Shown: piece by piece, positions 34,194 to 43,807 of the stretch
Numbering within the stretch: the first letter of the stretch is position 1
Layout of the letters: each line of letters starts with the position of its first letter
Source of the DNA: Nannocystis sp.
Lineage (GTDB): Bacteria; Myxococcota_A; Polyangia; Nannocystales; Nannocystaceae
DNA length: 64,000 nucleotides
Assembly: GCA_016712315.1 (NCBI GenBank)
Contig: JADJRG010000013.1
Location: 558,001-622,000, forward strand
Reading direction: 5' to 3'
Made by a program: the position numbers and the translations under genes
The notes under the pieces: model-generated
Databases searched by the model: none
What the model was told of the DNA's origin: nothing
Seen by the model: only the letters and a program-made list of their open reading frames with translations

Positions 34194-35594
34194 TCACTTC
34201 GGCAGCACGCACAGCCCCTGCTCATTGCTATACGCGGATCCCTGCACGCACCACTGCCCGGCCTTCGCCCCGCAGGCGCTGGTGTTCACCCACTTGAGCC
34301 CCATATACTGATACGTATTATAGAGCGACGGGCAGCTCGACGGGTTCGCGCTGCAGAGCAGGTTCGCGAGCCCCTGCATCGGGTTCCCGCACGACGTCTC
34401 GTTGCTCGTCTGGAGGCAGATGTTGTCGTTGTAGGTGCAGCCGTCGAGCGCCTGACACGGCACCTTGAGGCCGCAGGCCTCGCAGGCAGCGCGCACGTTC
34501 GCGTCGATCATCGTCCCGTTCACCGTCACCTTATAGTAGCTCCAGCCGTTCCACGTCGTCACCAAGGTCCCGCAAGACGGCCCCTTGGTGCACATATTCG
34601 AGCAGCCGTCGTTATTCACCATATTCCCATCATCACACTCTTCGACCCCCATCTGCACGATCCCATCGCCGCACTTCGCCGCCTTACAAGCGTTCAGGCA
34701 GGCGTCCGTGTTGACCATATTACCGTCGTCGCACTCCTCCACCCCCATCTGCACGATCCCATCGCCGCACGCCGCGTCCTCACACGTGTTCGTGCACGCG
34801 TCCGTATCCACATCGTTCGCGTCGTCACACTCCTCAACCCCCGCCTGAACGACCATATCCCCGCACTTGGCGTCGAGGCACGCGTTGGTGCACACGTCTG
34901 TCTCGTCTTGATTGCCGTCGTCACACTCCTCGCTCACCTGCTTGACCCCATCGCCGCAGCTCGCGAGCGCGCACGAGTTCGAGCACGCGTCGAGGTCATC
35001 ATCGTTGCCGTCGTCGCAGGCCTCGACGCCCACATGCACCAAGCCATCGCCGCAGCTCGCGAGCGCGCACGAGTCGAGGCAGGCGTCGCTATTATCGCTA
35101 TTGCCGTCATCGCACTCTTCGACGCCCGCCAGCGTCAGCCCGTCGCCGCAGGCTGCCACCTGGCAAGAGGACGTACAGGCGGCGTCATCGCCGTTGCTCC
35201 GGCCGTCATCGCAGGCCTCGACGCCGGCCTGGACGAGGCCATCGCCGCAGCTCGCGAGCGCGCACGTCGCGGTGCATGCGCCGTCGTCGGCGTTATTCTC
35301 GCCCTCGTCGCACTGCTCCCCCTCGTCGGTCACCCCGTCGCCGCAGACGCCCATCGGTGGATCGACCGTGGTCGTCGGCAGCGTATCGCTCACCGCCGAG
35401 GTCGTCGTCGAGCTCTCCCCGGACTCTGTCGTCTCCAGCGTCGCCCCGCTGGTGGTGGTCGTAGTCGAGCTCGCGCTGCTCGCTGTCGTGAAGCTGGTAC
35501 CGCCGGTGTCATCGCCGCTGCACCCGGCCGCCACGACCGCCAACACAGCCCACACACGCGACCGCCCCTGAAACATGTTGCCGTATGCCGTCAT
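34194..35594 (-). CDS. Surface lipoprotein with eight DUF4215-type Cys-rich repeats
   Basis: The signal has lipobox VVAAGC, followed by a Thr/Ser linker and eight tandem repeats of about 32 residues, each built on CGDG...GVE(E/A)CDDGN...D.C...C. This is the myxobacterial Cys-rich repeat (DUF4215 type). A C-terminal Cys-rich domain of about 120 residues follows (WNGWSYYKVTVNG, CGAKAGQWCVQG). The acidic DDGN loops suggest calcium-stabilised, disulfide-rich surface stalks; function unknown. I take the ATG at 35594, which has GGGAGA upstream; ATG at 35576 is also possible. The seventh and eighth repeats are almost identical, indicating recent duplication. Confidence 0.88.
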   Translation of the reverse strand: MTAYGNMFQGRSRVWAVLAVVAAGCSGDDTGGTSFTTASSASSTTTTTSGATLETTESGESSTTTSAVSDTLPTTTVDPPMGVCGDGVTDEGEQCDEGENNADDGACTATCALASCGDGLVQAGVEACDDGRSNGDDAACTSSCQVAACGDGLTLAGVEECDDGNSDNSDACLDSCALASCGDGLVHVGVEACDDGNDDDLDACSNSCALASCGDGVKQVSEECDDGNQDETDVCTNACLDAKCGDMVVQAGVEECDDANDVDTDACTNTCEDAACGDGIVQMGVEECDDGNMVNTDACLNACKAAKCGDGIVQMGVEECDDGNMVNNDGCSNMCTKGPSCGTLVTTWNGWSYYKVTVNGTMIDANVRAACEACGLKVPCQALDGCTYNDNICLQTSNETSCGNPMQGLANLLCSANPSSCPSLYNTYQYMGLKWVNTSACGAKAGQWCVQGSAYSNEQGLCVLPK

Positions 35595-35659
35595 CGATCT
35601 GTCTCCCATGGCTGAGGCTATCGCCGGCTCAGCGGCCGATCAACGCACGAATACGCCGC

Positions 35660-38600
35660 TCACCGCTGGTGCGCCGCGACCCACACCTCCACCGCCGACA
35701 GCGTCTTCGCCGCCTCAGGCCGCCCTCGTAGCCGCTCACGCGCCGCAGCGGCCAGCGAGCGCGCGCGCGCGCGGTCCCCACCGGCCTCCCACAGCGCCTT
35801 CGCCAGCGAGAATCGCGCCTTCGCCGCATTTATTGCATAATGTTCGGATCCGTCATCGAGGGCCAGCGCCCGCTCCAGCGGCGGGATCGCCTCCGCCGGC
35901 CGCTTCGCCGCCAGCAGCGCCTCGCCCAGCGCTATCAGCGGCTCGACCAGACGACGGTCCATCGGCCCACCCACGGCCTCATCGATCGCCAGCGCCCGCG
36001 CCGCGTCCGCGGCCGCCTCCTCGCCCGCGCCCATCGCCAGCCGGACCGTCGCCCGCCCGAGCAGCGCGTCTGCCACCTCCGGGTGCCCCGCCCCCAACCC
36101 CGCCTCACGCAGCGCCAGGATCTGCTGCGCCAACGCCAGCGCCTGCGCGTAGTCGGCCCTATTCACGGCGAGCTCCATCAGTCCATTCATCGGATACGTC
36201 AAGTCGAGATGCTCTGGCCCGAGCGCCGCTTCAAAGGTCGCACGAGAGCGTTCAAACATCGCCGCCGCCCCCTCCAGGTCGAGCCGCTTCGCGCGGATCA
36301 GCGCGATGTTATAGAGCAGCGTCGCGACGAAGCGCGGCTGGCGGCGCTCCGGCGGCGCCGACTCCGTAATCGCCAGCGCCCGCGCATAGAGCGGCTCGGC
36401 CGTCTCAGCCTTATCGAGGCTAAGGAAGGCCCCCCCCAGGTTATTGAGGCTCTCGGCGATCGCCGGGTGATCGGCCGACAATAGCGCCTCCCGGATCTCA
36501 AGCGCCCGCGTGTCCAGGGCGATCCGCCCCTCCAAGTCGCCCGCGCCGCCCGTCGCGAGCGCCAAGTTGCTCAGGCTGCCAGCGACCAGCGGGTGCATCT
36601 CGCCGAACGCAGCCACCCGGCTCGCCAGCGCCTCCTTATGCAGCCGGATCGACCCAGCGAAGTCCCCCATCGCTCGACGGACGTTCCCCAGGTTGTTCAG
36701 CCCCTGCGCCACCGTCGGGTGATCGGGTCCAAATTCCTCGCGCCACCCCGCGAGCGCGCGCTCCTGCAGGGCCAGCGCCTCCGCGAGCGAACGTCGCGCC
36801 AGATACACCTGCGCCAGGTTGTTCTCCAGCTCCGCTTGGTCGAGCCGCTGCGACCCGAGCTGTAGCGTCAGCAACGTACGCGCCGCCTCTGCCCACACCA
36901 CGCCCTCCGCGAAGCGAGACTCACGATCCCCCACCACCCACACCAGCTGCATCATGCTCATCAGGGCGATCCGGGGCGCCTGAGCCTCACGCGCCGCCGC
37001 CAGCGCCCGAAGCAGGCTCGCCTCTGCCTTCACGTAGGCGCCCTCTTCCTTCTCACTCAGCCCCACCTCCAGCTCTGCCGCCGCGATCATCAGCGGCGAG
37101 CCCAGCGCCTTCGCCTCGGCGAGGGCCGCCTCCGCCGCCGTGAGCGCCTCGGCGAAGTGCCCTGAGACCCGCTGCGAGCGCACCTTCGCCAGCGCCGCTC
37201 GCAGCGCCCGCACCTGCGCCTGCTGCGCTGGCGGCGTCATCGGTCGCTCCCGCAGCCGCACTGGCTCGACGCACCCATCCGCCGGAGGGACCCCCGCCGC
37301 CGCCCCAGTCGCCCGCACCAGCGTGATCGCGTCAGCGACCGCCAGCTCCGCCACGAGCGCCTCAAACGACGCCCGCCCCTCCTCCAAGCACTCACGCGCC
37401 CGCCCCGCCGTCTCATGATCCCAGCGCCGCTCCACCGTCGACGCTACGCACACCTCGGTCGCCGCAGCCGCCCACGAGCGCGCCCAGCGCTCCAACCACG
37501 GCGCCGTCTTTTCAAAGATGACCGCCGCCCCCGGCTTGCCTGTCGCCAGGAACGCCCGCTCGATCTGCGCCCTCGCCCCCTCATTCAAGACCTCATCGAT
37601 CACCCGCCCCTCCGCCTCACAGCTCGCGATCAACCGCCGCGTCGCCGCCTCGTCGATCGTCACACCCGTGATCCCCAAACCCACAACAAACCCCACAAGT
37701 CCGAGCGCTCGCAGCCCCTTCCGTCGCTGCTTTTGCCGCTCTAGAGCGTCCAGCATCGCCGCCACGCTCGGCCAGCGCTGCGTCGGCTCCGCCGCCAGTC
37801 CTCTCGTCAGCACCTTCTCGAGCCAACGAGGAGCGCCGCCTCCCCTCCTGGGCCGCAGCACCCGCCCTGTCGACACGTGGATCCGCAGCTCCTCGATCGA
37901 CCCGCCAGCGAACGGACGCGCCCCGTAGAGCGCCTCCCAGAAGGTCACACACAGCGCGAAGAGATCCGCCGATGCCCCTGCCGCGCGCCCCATGAGCTGC
38001 TCAGGCGCCATATAAGCGGGCGTCCCGATGATCGCCCCCGCCGTGGTCACCTCGATCGACAACGCCCCGCCGCCCGCGGCGACCGCCTCCGACGGCCCTG
38101 CGTCGGCGCGAGCCAGCCCGAAGTCCATCACCCGAGCGCGCCCTTCTCGATCGATCATCACATTGTCTGGTTTCATATCACGGTGCACCAGCCCCGCCGC
38201 GTGGGCTGCGGCCATACCGCGGCCCACCTGCTCCATCAGGGCTAGCACCTCAGACCAGCCGCGTCGTCGCGCCCTCAGCCACTCGCGCAGCGTCTCGCCC
38301 TCGACGAACTCCATCGCGATCCACACCTCATCGCCGCGCGCGCCCACGTCGTAGATCGCCACCACGTTCGGGTGGCTCAACTTCGCCAGCGCCTGGGCCT
38401 CGCGGATCATGCGCGTCCGAGCGCCCTCGCTCATCGACCCAAACGGCTCATCGAGCGCGTGTTTGAGCAGCTTGAGCGCGACCTTGCGATCCAGCTCCGG
38501 GTCGATCGCCAAATAGACCACCCCCATCGCCCCCGCCCCGAGTCGGTCGAGCACGACATACCGCCCGATCACCGCGCCCCGCCCCAGCGCCGCGCTCAGC

Positions 38601-38734
38601 GCTCCCCCTGGCGCCTCCGCCTTCAACACGCTCACCCGCGTCTCCTCCAGCGCCACGCCGCTTGTCCCCGTCGCTGGCGCGCTGGGCCCGCTCGTCCTTG
38701 TGACAGCGATCGGATCTCCATGACCGGCGTGCAT
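35660..38734 (-). CDS. Hanks-type Ser/Thr protein kinase with membrane helix and TPR array
   Basis: The cytoplasmic kinase domain (about residues 57-330) has the glycine loop LGAGAMGVVYLA, Lys in VALKLLK, catalytic loop HRDMKPDN, DFG in VMDFGLA and YMAPEQ. It should therefore be active. One hydrophobic segment (LGLVGFVVGLGITGVTI) follows, then a long C-terminal array of TPR-like repeats of the kinesin-light-chain style (HPTVAQGLNNLGNVRRAMGD, HPLVAGSLSNLALATGG, HPAIAESLNNLGGAFLSL). This architecture is very common in myxobacteria and links an unknown signal or partner to phosphorylation. ATG at 38734 is a good start. Confidence 0.92.
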   Translation of the reverse strand: MHAGHGDPIAVTRTSGPSAPATGTSGVALEETRVSVLKAEAPGGALSAALGRGAVIGRYVVLDRLGAGAMGVVYLAIDPELDRKVALKLLKHALDEPFGSMSEGARTRMIREAQALAKLSHPNVVAIYDVGARGDEVWIAMEFVEGETLREWLRARRRGWSEVLALMEQVGRGMAAAHAAGLVHRDMKPDNVMIDREGRARVMDFGLARADAGPSEAVAAGGGALSIEVTTAGAIIGTPAYMAPEQLMGRAAGASADLFALCVTFWEALYGARPFAGGSIEELRIHVSTGRVLRPRRGGGAPRWLEKVLTRGLAAEPTQRWPSVAAMLDALERQKQRRKGLRALGLVGFVVGLGITGVTIDEAATRRLIASCEAEGRVIDEVLNEGARAQIERAFLATGKPGAAVIFEKTAPWLERWARSWAAAATEVCVASTVERRWDHETAGRARECLEEGRASFEALVAELAVADAITLVRATGAAAGVPPADGCVEPVRLRERPMTPPAQQAQVRALRAALAKVRSQRVSGHFAEALTAAEAALAEAKALGSPLMIAAAELEVGLSEKEEGAYVKAEASLLRALAAAREAQAPRIALMSMMQLVWVVGDRESRFAEGVVWAEAARTLLTLQLGSQRLDQAELENNLAQVYLARRSLAEALALQERALAGWREEFGPDHPTVAQGLNNLGNVRRAMGDFAGSIRLHKEALASRVAAFGEMHPLVAGSLSNLALATGGAGDLEGRIALDTRALEIREALLSADHPAIAESLNNLGGAFLSLDKAETAEPLYARALAITESAPPERRQPRFVATLLYNIALIRAKRLDLEGAAAMFERSRATFEAALGPEHLDLTYPMNGLMELAVNRADYAQALALAQQILALREAGLGAGHPEVADALLGRATVRLAMGAGEEAAADAARALAIDEAVGGPMDRRLVEPLIALGEALLAAKRPAEAIPPLERALALDDGSEHYAINAAKARFSLAKALWEAGGDRARARSLAAAARERLRGRPEAAKTLSAVEVWVAAHQR

Positions 38735-38836
38735 CTCGGGATCTTAGCCGCTCCGGCGACCGCTTCCCTGCGCGGCTGGCGAGGAAAATCGTGCGCGCTG
38801 CAACGGTCACGCGGCCATGGCCGAGCACCCCTCGTC

Positions 38837-39181
38837 ATGTCCGCACACCACCACCCAAAGCGTCGAGGCCCCTCCCTCACCCTCCTCACCGCGCCGCCCC
38901 TCCCACCGCCTTCCTTGAGCGCCCGCACCGCCTCGGGCGCCGAGGTCATCGTCCACCCGCAGGAAGACCGCCTCATCGTCCGCGTCGCCGCCGGCCTCCC
39001 CGAGATCGAGCTTCACCTCACCCCCGCTGGCGCCGTCCTGCGCACAGCCGCGCCCAGCCTCACGTTGGAGGCCCCTGAGCGGCTCCGCTTCGCCGCGCCG
39101 CGCGTCGAGATCGCCGCCAAGGAGCTCGACGTCCGAGCCGAACGCGCCACGTGCCAGATCCCGACGATTCGCATCAACTGA
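38837..39181 (+). CDS. Small beta-rich protein, possibly DUF3540/phage-baseplate-like
   Basis: From the ATG at 38837 the frame encodes 114 residues starting MSAHHHPKRRGPS. The second half is repetitive short beta strands (IELHLTPAGAVLRTAAPSL, EAPERLRFAAPRVEI, KELDVRAERATCQI), the style of trimeric beta-helix tips in VgrG or DUF3540 proteins of type VI secretion. No other secretion gene lies nearby and the protein is short, so it may be an orphan or a fragment. Upstream sequence in this frame is antisense to the kinase gene and not coding. Family assignment is weak. Confidence 0.5.
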   Translation: MSAHHHPKRRGPSLTLLTAPPLPPPSLSARTASGAEVIVHPQEDRLIVRVAAGLPEIELHLTPAGAVLRTAAPSLTLEAPERLRFAAPRVEIAAKELDVRAERATCQIPTIRIN

Positions 39182-39423
39182 TCCGAGCCTATCAGCAATG
39201 CCAGGGCCCGAGCGACGAGCAAGAGCGCCGCCGCCGAGCGCCTCGTCCGCGTTGGCGCCCCACGAGCTCGACAATGCAGCCTCTGTCGGTGGTCCCGCGC
39301 GGGACCGCCGAATCCATGCACCCGGAGCCCCGCCGAAGCTCATCGCCATCACCTGACCACACATATTCCGGGGCGACCTCGGGCCCCTCGACCGCCCCCC
39401 GACCTTCGAGTATCGTCGCCCGC

Positions 39424-41643
39424 ATGCCCCGAGCGCCTCTCCAGCCGCCCGCGCTCAAGCTCGCCCCCGCGCTCTTCTCTCTCGCCCTTAGCGCCTGCAC
39501 CACCGGCGCCCCGCCCCTCGATCTCCAACCGGATCGCCCCGCGCCCTCCACCGCCCCAGACCCACGACCCGCCGCGCTCCCTCCTGCCGCACCTCCTCCT
39601 GCCCTCCTCCCCGCCCAACCGGGCGAATTCGCCCCTTCCCTCACCCGCGTCGCCCCCACCGGCCCCACCGGCGCGCAGCTCGCCGACTCCGACACCTGCG
39701 CCCGATGCCACCCCGACGCGGCCGCCCAGTGGAGCGCCAGCGCCCATCACTTCGCCTCCTTTAACAACCCGATCTACCGAGCCAGCGTCGATCGCTTCCG
39801 CGAGCGCCTCGGCGCCGAGCGCAGCCGCTTCTGCGCCGGCTGCCACGACCCCGCCCTGCTCGTCGACGGCGCCATCGATCACCCCATCGATCCCCTCGAC
39901 CCCCGCGCCCACGTCGGCGTCACCTGCCGCACCTGCCACGGCATCGACCACGCCACCTACGACGGCAACGGCTCCTACCGCCTCGCCGACGCCGATCTCG
40001 CGCTCCCGGATCCCCGCGACGCCGCCAGCGTCGCCCGCCACCGCGCCCTCGTCGCCCGCCCTGCGCTCCGCAGCGGCGAGCTGTGCGGCTCCTGCCACCG
40101 CGCCTTCCTCGACGAGTCCACCGGCCACCCCTTCCACTTCGCCGGCACCGACGACCTCGCCCCATGGCACGCCTCACCCCATGGTGGCAGCCGTCGCCGC
40201 CTCGACGCGCCCCTCGAGTCCAAGCGCTGCATCGACTGTCACATGCAGCGCGAGCCCGCCCCGCTCGGCGACCTCGCCGCGAAGCAAGGCGCCATCGCCT
40301 CGCATCGCTTCCTCGGCGGCCACACTTGGCTCGCCCAGATCCGCCGCGATCCTGCCGCCCTCGCCCGAACCCAGCGCTTCCTCGGCGACGTCGTCACCCT
40401 CGACGTCGCCGCCCTCACCCACCCGGATGGCCGCAGAGACCTGCCCGCAGAGACAGCCACGCTCACCCCTGGCGAGCGGATCGTGCTCGACCTCGTCCTG
40501 CGCAACCGCGGCGTCGGCCACCGCTTCCCTGGCGGCACCCGCGACGCCCAAGACACGCGCCTCGAGGTCACCATCACCCGCGCCGACGGCCGCCCCCTCG
40601 CCCACAGCGCCGCCCCGCATCGCCTCCGCGCGGCCGTCGTCGGCGAAGACGGCCGCCCCCGCGACGCCCGCGAGGTCGAGGACCTACGCGTCGCCGCCTA
40701 TGATCACACCCTCGGCGCCCGTGAAGCCGCCGTCATCCGCGTAGGCTTCGACCTCCCCGCCGATCTCCCCCCCGCCGCCTTCCCGCTGCGCGTCGCCACT
40801 CAACTCATCCACCGCAGCCGCCTCCCCGAGCTCGCGGCCACCACCTGCGAACAGGCACGCACCCCCACGGGTCGCGCCTTCCTCCGCGCCACCGCCGCGC
40901 TCAGCGGAGCCCGCCTCGATCCCTGCGCCGCCCCGCCGCCCACGACCATAGCCACAGCGTCGATCGAGCTCGGCCCTGGCGCAGCCGTCACTGCGCAGCG
41001 CCCCACCTGGGAGCGCCTCTACGAGCTCGGCCTCGGCCTGCAGGGCGAGCTCCAAGAGCGCCTCGGCCTCGCCAAGAGCGCCCTCGACGCCGCGCTCCCC
41101 GGCGCTGTCGCGAGCGCCCCCTTCGACGAGGCCCTCGTGCTCGCCGCCCTCGCCGAGGTCGCCGCCGCGCAAGGCCGCGTCGATGAAGCCCTCCAGCTCG
41201 CGGATCGCGTCGCCGCGCTCCTCCCGGATCACCCCGCGGCCGCCTCCTTACGCGGCCTCGCCCTCGCCGCCGTCTGGCGCTGGGAGCGAGCCGCCCCGCA
41301 CCTCGCCCGAGGCGCCGCCCAAAGCCCCCTCGATCCGCGCGCCTGGTCCACCGCCGCCGTCGCTTGGGGCTCTGCCGGCGCCACCCCAGAGCTCTGCGCC
41401 CGCGCCCTACAAGCCGCCCAGGCTGGCCTACGCCTCTCCCCGCGCGACCCCGATCTCCTCCGAGTCCAGGCCCTCGCCCTCCGCGACCTCCACGCCTCCG
41501 ACGCTGAGGCCGCATTCGCCGCCTACCTCGACCACCGCCCCGCCGACGGAGCCCCTGGCCTACGCGCCCGCTGCAGCGCCGAGGCGCCAGACTGCGCCCG
41601 CGAGCGCCTCCCCGTACACGAGCACCCGCTCACCCCCCGCTGA
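39424..41643 (+). CDS. Pentaheme cytochrome c lipoprotein with C-terminal TPRs
   Basis: The ATG at 39424 gives a lipoprotein signal (lipobox LALSAC) and a Pro-rich spacer. Five CxxCH haem sites follow: CARCH (about residue 92), CAGCH (138), CRTCH (169), CGSCH (222) and CIDCH (270), with extra His residues (HFASFNNPIYR, HRFLGGH) that may be distal ligands. A middle beta domain (about 310-490) and a C-terminal TPR region (DEALQLADRVAALLPDHPAAA) complete it. The layout resembles multihaem cytochrome c-554-like proteins. A surface or periplasmic electron carrier or oxidoreductase is likely. No terminal oxidase or reductase partner is adjacent, so the electron path is unknown. Confidence 0.85.
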   Translation: MPRAPLQPPALKLAPALFSLALSACTTGAPPLDLQPDRPAPSTAPDPRPAALPPAAPPPALLPAQPGEFAPSLTRVAPTGPTGAQLADSDTCARCHPDAAAQWSASAHHFASFNNPIYRASVDRFRERLGAERSRFCAGCHDPALLVDGAIDHPIDPLDPRAHVGVTCRTCHGIDHATYDGNGSYRLADADLALPDPRDAASVARHRALVARPALRSGELCGSCHRAFLDESTGHPFHFAGTDDLAPWHASPHGGSRRRLDAPLESKRCIDCHMQREPAPLGDLAAKQGAIASHRFLGGHTWLAQIRRDPAALARTQRFLGDVVTLDVAALTHPDGRRDLPAETATLTPGERIVLDLVLRNRGVGHRFPGGTRDAQDTRLEVTITRADGRPLAHSAAPHRLRAAVVGEDGRPRDAREVEDLRVAAYDHTLGAREAAVIRVGFDLPADLPPAAFPLRVATQLIHRSRLPELAATTCEQARTPTGRAFLRATAALSGARLDPCAAPPPTTIATASIELGPGAAVTAQRPTWERLYELGLGLQGELQERLGLAKSALDAALPGAVASAPFDEALVLAALAEVAAAQGRVDEALQLADRVAALLPDHPAAASLRGLALAAVWRWERAAPHLARGAAQSPLDPRAWSTAAVAWGSAGATPELCARALQAAQAGLRLSPRDPDLLRVQALALRDLHASDAEAAFAAYLDHRPADGAPGLRARCSAEAPDCARERLPVHEHPLTPR

Positions 41644-41720
41644 TCCGCTCCTAGCCCAAAAGACAGCGAAGGCCCGAGCGCCGCCGCGCCCGAGCCCTCA
41701 GCCCGCCCTCACTCGGGCGA

Positions 41721-43256
41721 CTACTGCGGCAGCACCACGCTCTTGAGCTGGCCGCCGGTCATATCGGAGTACGTGTAGTGATCGTTCGCGATCGGCAAGA
41801 ATTGCTTGTTCGCCGGGTTCACCGCGTCGATCTTCCACGCCCCCTGGTACTCATCGACCACCCACACATAGCCCTCCTCATCGACGCTCACGCCCACCGG
41901 CGTCGAGCAGGGGTTCAGGTTGTGGAATTGGATCAGCGTGTTCGTCTTGTGGTCGATCTGCACCACCCCGCACGGCCCGTTCGAGGCCACCCACACCGAG
42001 CCGTTCTTATCGGCCGCCAGCCCGCGGTAGCACGCGTTGGTCCCGGCGACCGCCGTGAACTGCTGGGTCATCGGGTTGAAGGTCGAGACCGGGCCAGAGC
42101 AGCCGCCGAACCACGGCTCCCCGTCGGGGTCGACGGTCATCCCGTAGAACTGCAGGTTCCCCGGCGGGTTCCAGCGGTCGACCGTGATCGGGTTCTCGAG
42201 CGCGTTGATCCGCAGGACCTCCCCGCGCAGGCCCGTCGTCCACACGTTGTAGTCCTTATCTAGCGCCGCCCCGTAGGGCCCGTAGTTCGTCCACCCGTAC
42301 ACCCACGACGGGATCGTCACGGTCTCCTCGACCACGCCCGTGTTCCCGTTGATCCGCGCCATCGACACCGCCTGGTTCTGGCCTTGCGCGATGTAGCCGA
42401 CCCACAGCTTCGGGTTGGGGAACGAGCACGAGTCCACGTCCCACTCGCCCGGCGTCCAGGTCATCCCGCGCGGCCCAGCGCCGATGTCATTCGGCTTCAC
42501 CGGCAGCACCACGCTCCACGCCTTGCACTCGTCTTGGTCCCACTGGCGCACGTCGCCCGGGTTCTGCGAGGTGTCGATCATCCCGTTGTTGTTGTTGTCC
42601 TTGCAGTCCTCCTTCAGCGCCGCGATCGCCGTCACCCGGCCCGAGGAGCGGTTCGCGACCGCGACGAAGCGGCCGTCCAGGCTCACCGCTGTCCGCGACG
42701 GATTATCCGCGTACCCCGCGCCGAGCGCCCCGCTGCGGTAGCGCGCCAGCTCCTGCACCGTCTGCGTATTGACCTTCGAGATCGTCCCCTGATCCGAGTT
42801 CGCCACCCAGAGGAAGCTGTTCTCGACGTCGCCCATACCCATGCCGTCGCCGGGCTCACACGGCTCGACCATACCGGTCGTCCCGGTCGTCGCGTCTGTC
42901 GTGCTCGCGTCTGTCGTCGTCGCGTCCGTCGTCGTCGTCGCGTCGGTGTCACTATCGGTCACCGAGGCCGCCGTCGCGTCGGTCGTGCTCGCGTCCGTCG
43001 TCGTCGTCGTCGGATCGGTCGTCGAGCTCGTCGCGGTCTCGCTCGCCGTCCCAGCCTCGCTGTCGCTCTCCCCGGCGGTCCCAGCCGAGGTCGTCGAGGT
43101 CGAGCCCGCGCTGGTCGAGGCAGAGGTCGTCGGCTGCGAGGTCGTCGACGAGCTGGTGTCTGTGGCGCTAGCGCCGTCGTCGCCAGCGCTACACCCGACC
43201 ACAAGAGCGGCGGTGGCGATGACGAAGGTCGAAATTGGGAGGCGTCGTGAACTCAT
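41721..43256 (-). CDS. Beta-propeller (Vgb/NHL-like) lipoprotein with Ser/Thr linker
   Basis: The ATG at 43256 begins a signal with lipobox ALVVGC, followed by about 110 residues of Ser/Thr/Ala/Asp linker. The folded region is a set of propeller blades with the repeated pattern VWVAS/LWVANS...I.K/R.N..T (for example LWVANSDQGTISKVNTQT, VWTTGLRGEVLRINALE, VWVASNGPCGVVQIDHKT, VWVVDEYQGAWKIDAV), like virginiamycin B lyase or NHL proteins. A loop DNNNNGMIDTSQNPGD looks Ca-binding. The C-terminus ends YTYSDMTGGQLKSVVLPQ, a tail also found as a remnant at 33508. It is probably a surface-exposed binding protein; no catalytic residues are assigned. Confidence 0.82.
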   Translation of the reverse strand: MSSRRLPISTFVIATAALVVGCSAGDDGASATDTSSSTTSQPTTSASTSAGSTSTTSAGTAGESDSEAGTASETATSSTTDPTTTTTDASTTDATAASVTDSDTDATTTTDATTTDASTTDATTGTTGMVEPCEPGDGMGMGDVENSFLWVANSDQGTISKVNTQTVQELARYRSGALGAGYADNPSRTAVSLDGRFVAVANRSSGRVTAIAALKEDCKDNNNNGMIDTSQNPGDVRQWDQDECKAWSVVLPVKPNDIGAGPRGMTWTPGEWDVDSCSFPNPKLWVGYIAQGQNQAVSMARINGNTGVVEETVTIPSWVYGWTNYGPYGAALDKDYNVWTTGLRGEVLRINALENPITVDRWNPPGNLQFYGMTVDPDGEPWFGGCSGPVSTFNPMTQQFTAVAGTNACYRGLAADKNGSVWVASNGPCGVVQIDHKTNTLIQFHNLNPCSTPVGVSVDEEGYVWVVDEYQGAWKIDAVNPANKQFLPIANDHYTYSDMTGGQLKSVVLPQ

Positions 43257-43427
43257 CTTTCTACAGATACCAGGGAAAACCCCGGCTCCACGGTCAATCC
43301 AGCGCCCCATCATCGAGAAAACGCACGTAGAAACCCCCTACGAGCGCGCCACCGCGCATGAGTCACGCGCAACCGCTCCTCGCTGCGCGAGCTTGACCTC
43401 CCCGCCGCAGCCGGCGATCGTCCGCCC

Positions 43428-43682
43428 TTGCCCTGGACGGTCTACGTCCTGCTCGCCCGCGACGGCGCCCGCACCTACGTCGGGATCACCCTTGATCTCG
43501 AGCGTCGCCTCGCCCAGCACAACGGCGAGCGGCCCGGCGGCGCCAAAGCGACCCGCCCAGGCCGTCCATGGCGGATCGGCGCCGTCTTTGGCCCCTATCA
43601 GGAGCGCGGCGAGGCGCAGAAGATCGAGCGCCAGCTCAAGCGCCTGCGCGGCGCCGCCCGCCTACAACCGCCCCTCGGCTGA
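43428..43682 (+). CDS. GIY-YIG domain protein (SLX1/UPF0213-like)
   Basis: In 84 residues it has TVYVLLARDGARTYVGIT, the GIY-YIG strand pair in the variant VYVLL/YVGIT, then LERRLAQHNGE with the Arg and His of this nuclease fold, and a Lys/Arg-rich end (KIERQLKRLRG). Such stand-alone GIY-YIG proteins are small putative endonucleases of unclear role. No ATG is available; TTG at 43428 is the likely start. Confidence 0.78.
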   Translation: MPWTVYVLLARDGARTYVGITLDLERRLAQHNGERPGGAKATRPGRPWRIGAVFGPYQERGEAQKIERQLKRLRGAARLQPPLG

Positions 43683-43807
43683 CCTCACTTCGATCACAAA
43701 AAACACAACCATCTTTGCGAGCGCTTTACGCGGGCCAAGCCGGAGCTTCACCACTGCCCGCCAAGCTGTCTGAGTCCGGCGCTTCGCCGACACGAAAGAA
43801 GGAAGCC

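Noticed and set aside
41644..41720. Terminator between the cytochrome and propeller genes
   Set aside because: Only a 7-bp stem (GCCCGAG/CTCGGGC) with a 17-base loop and no T-run in either direction.
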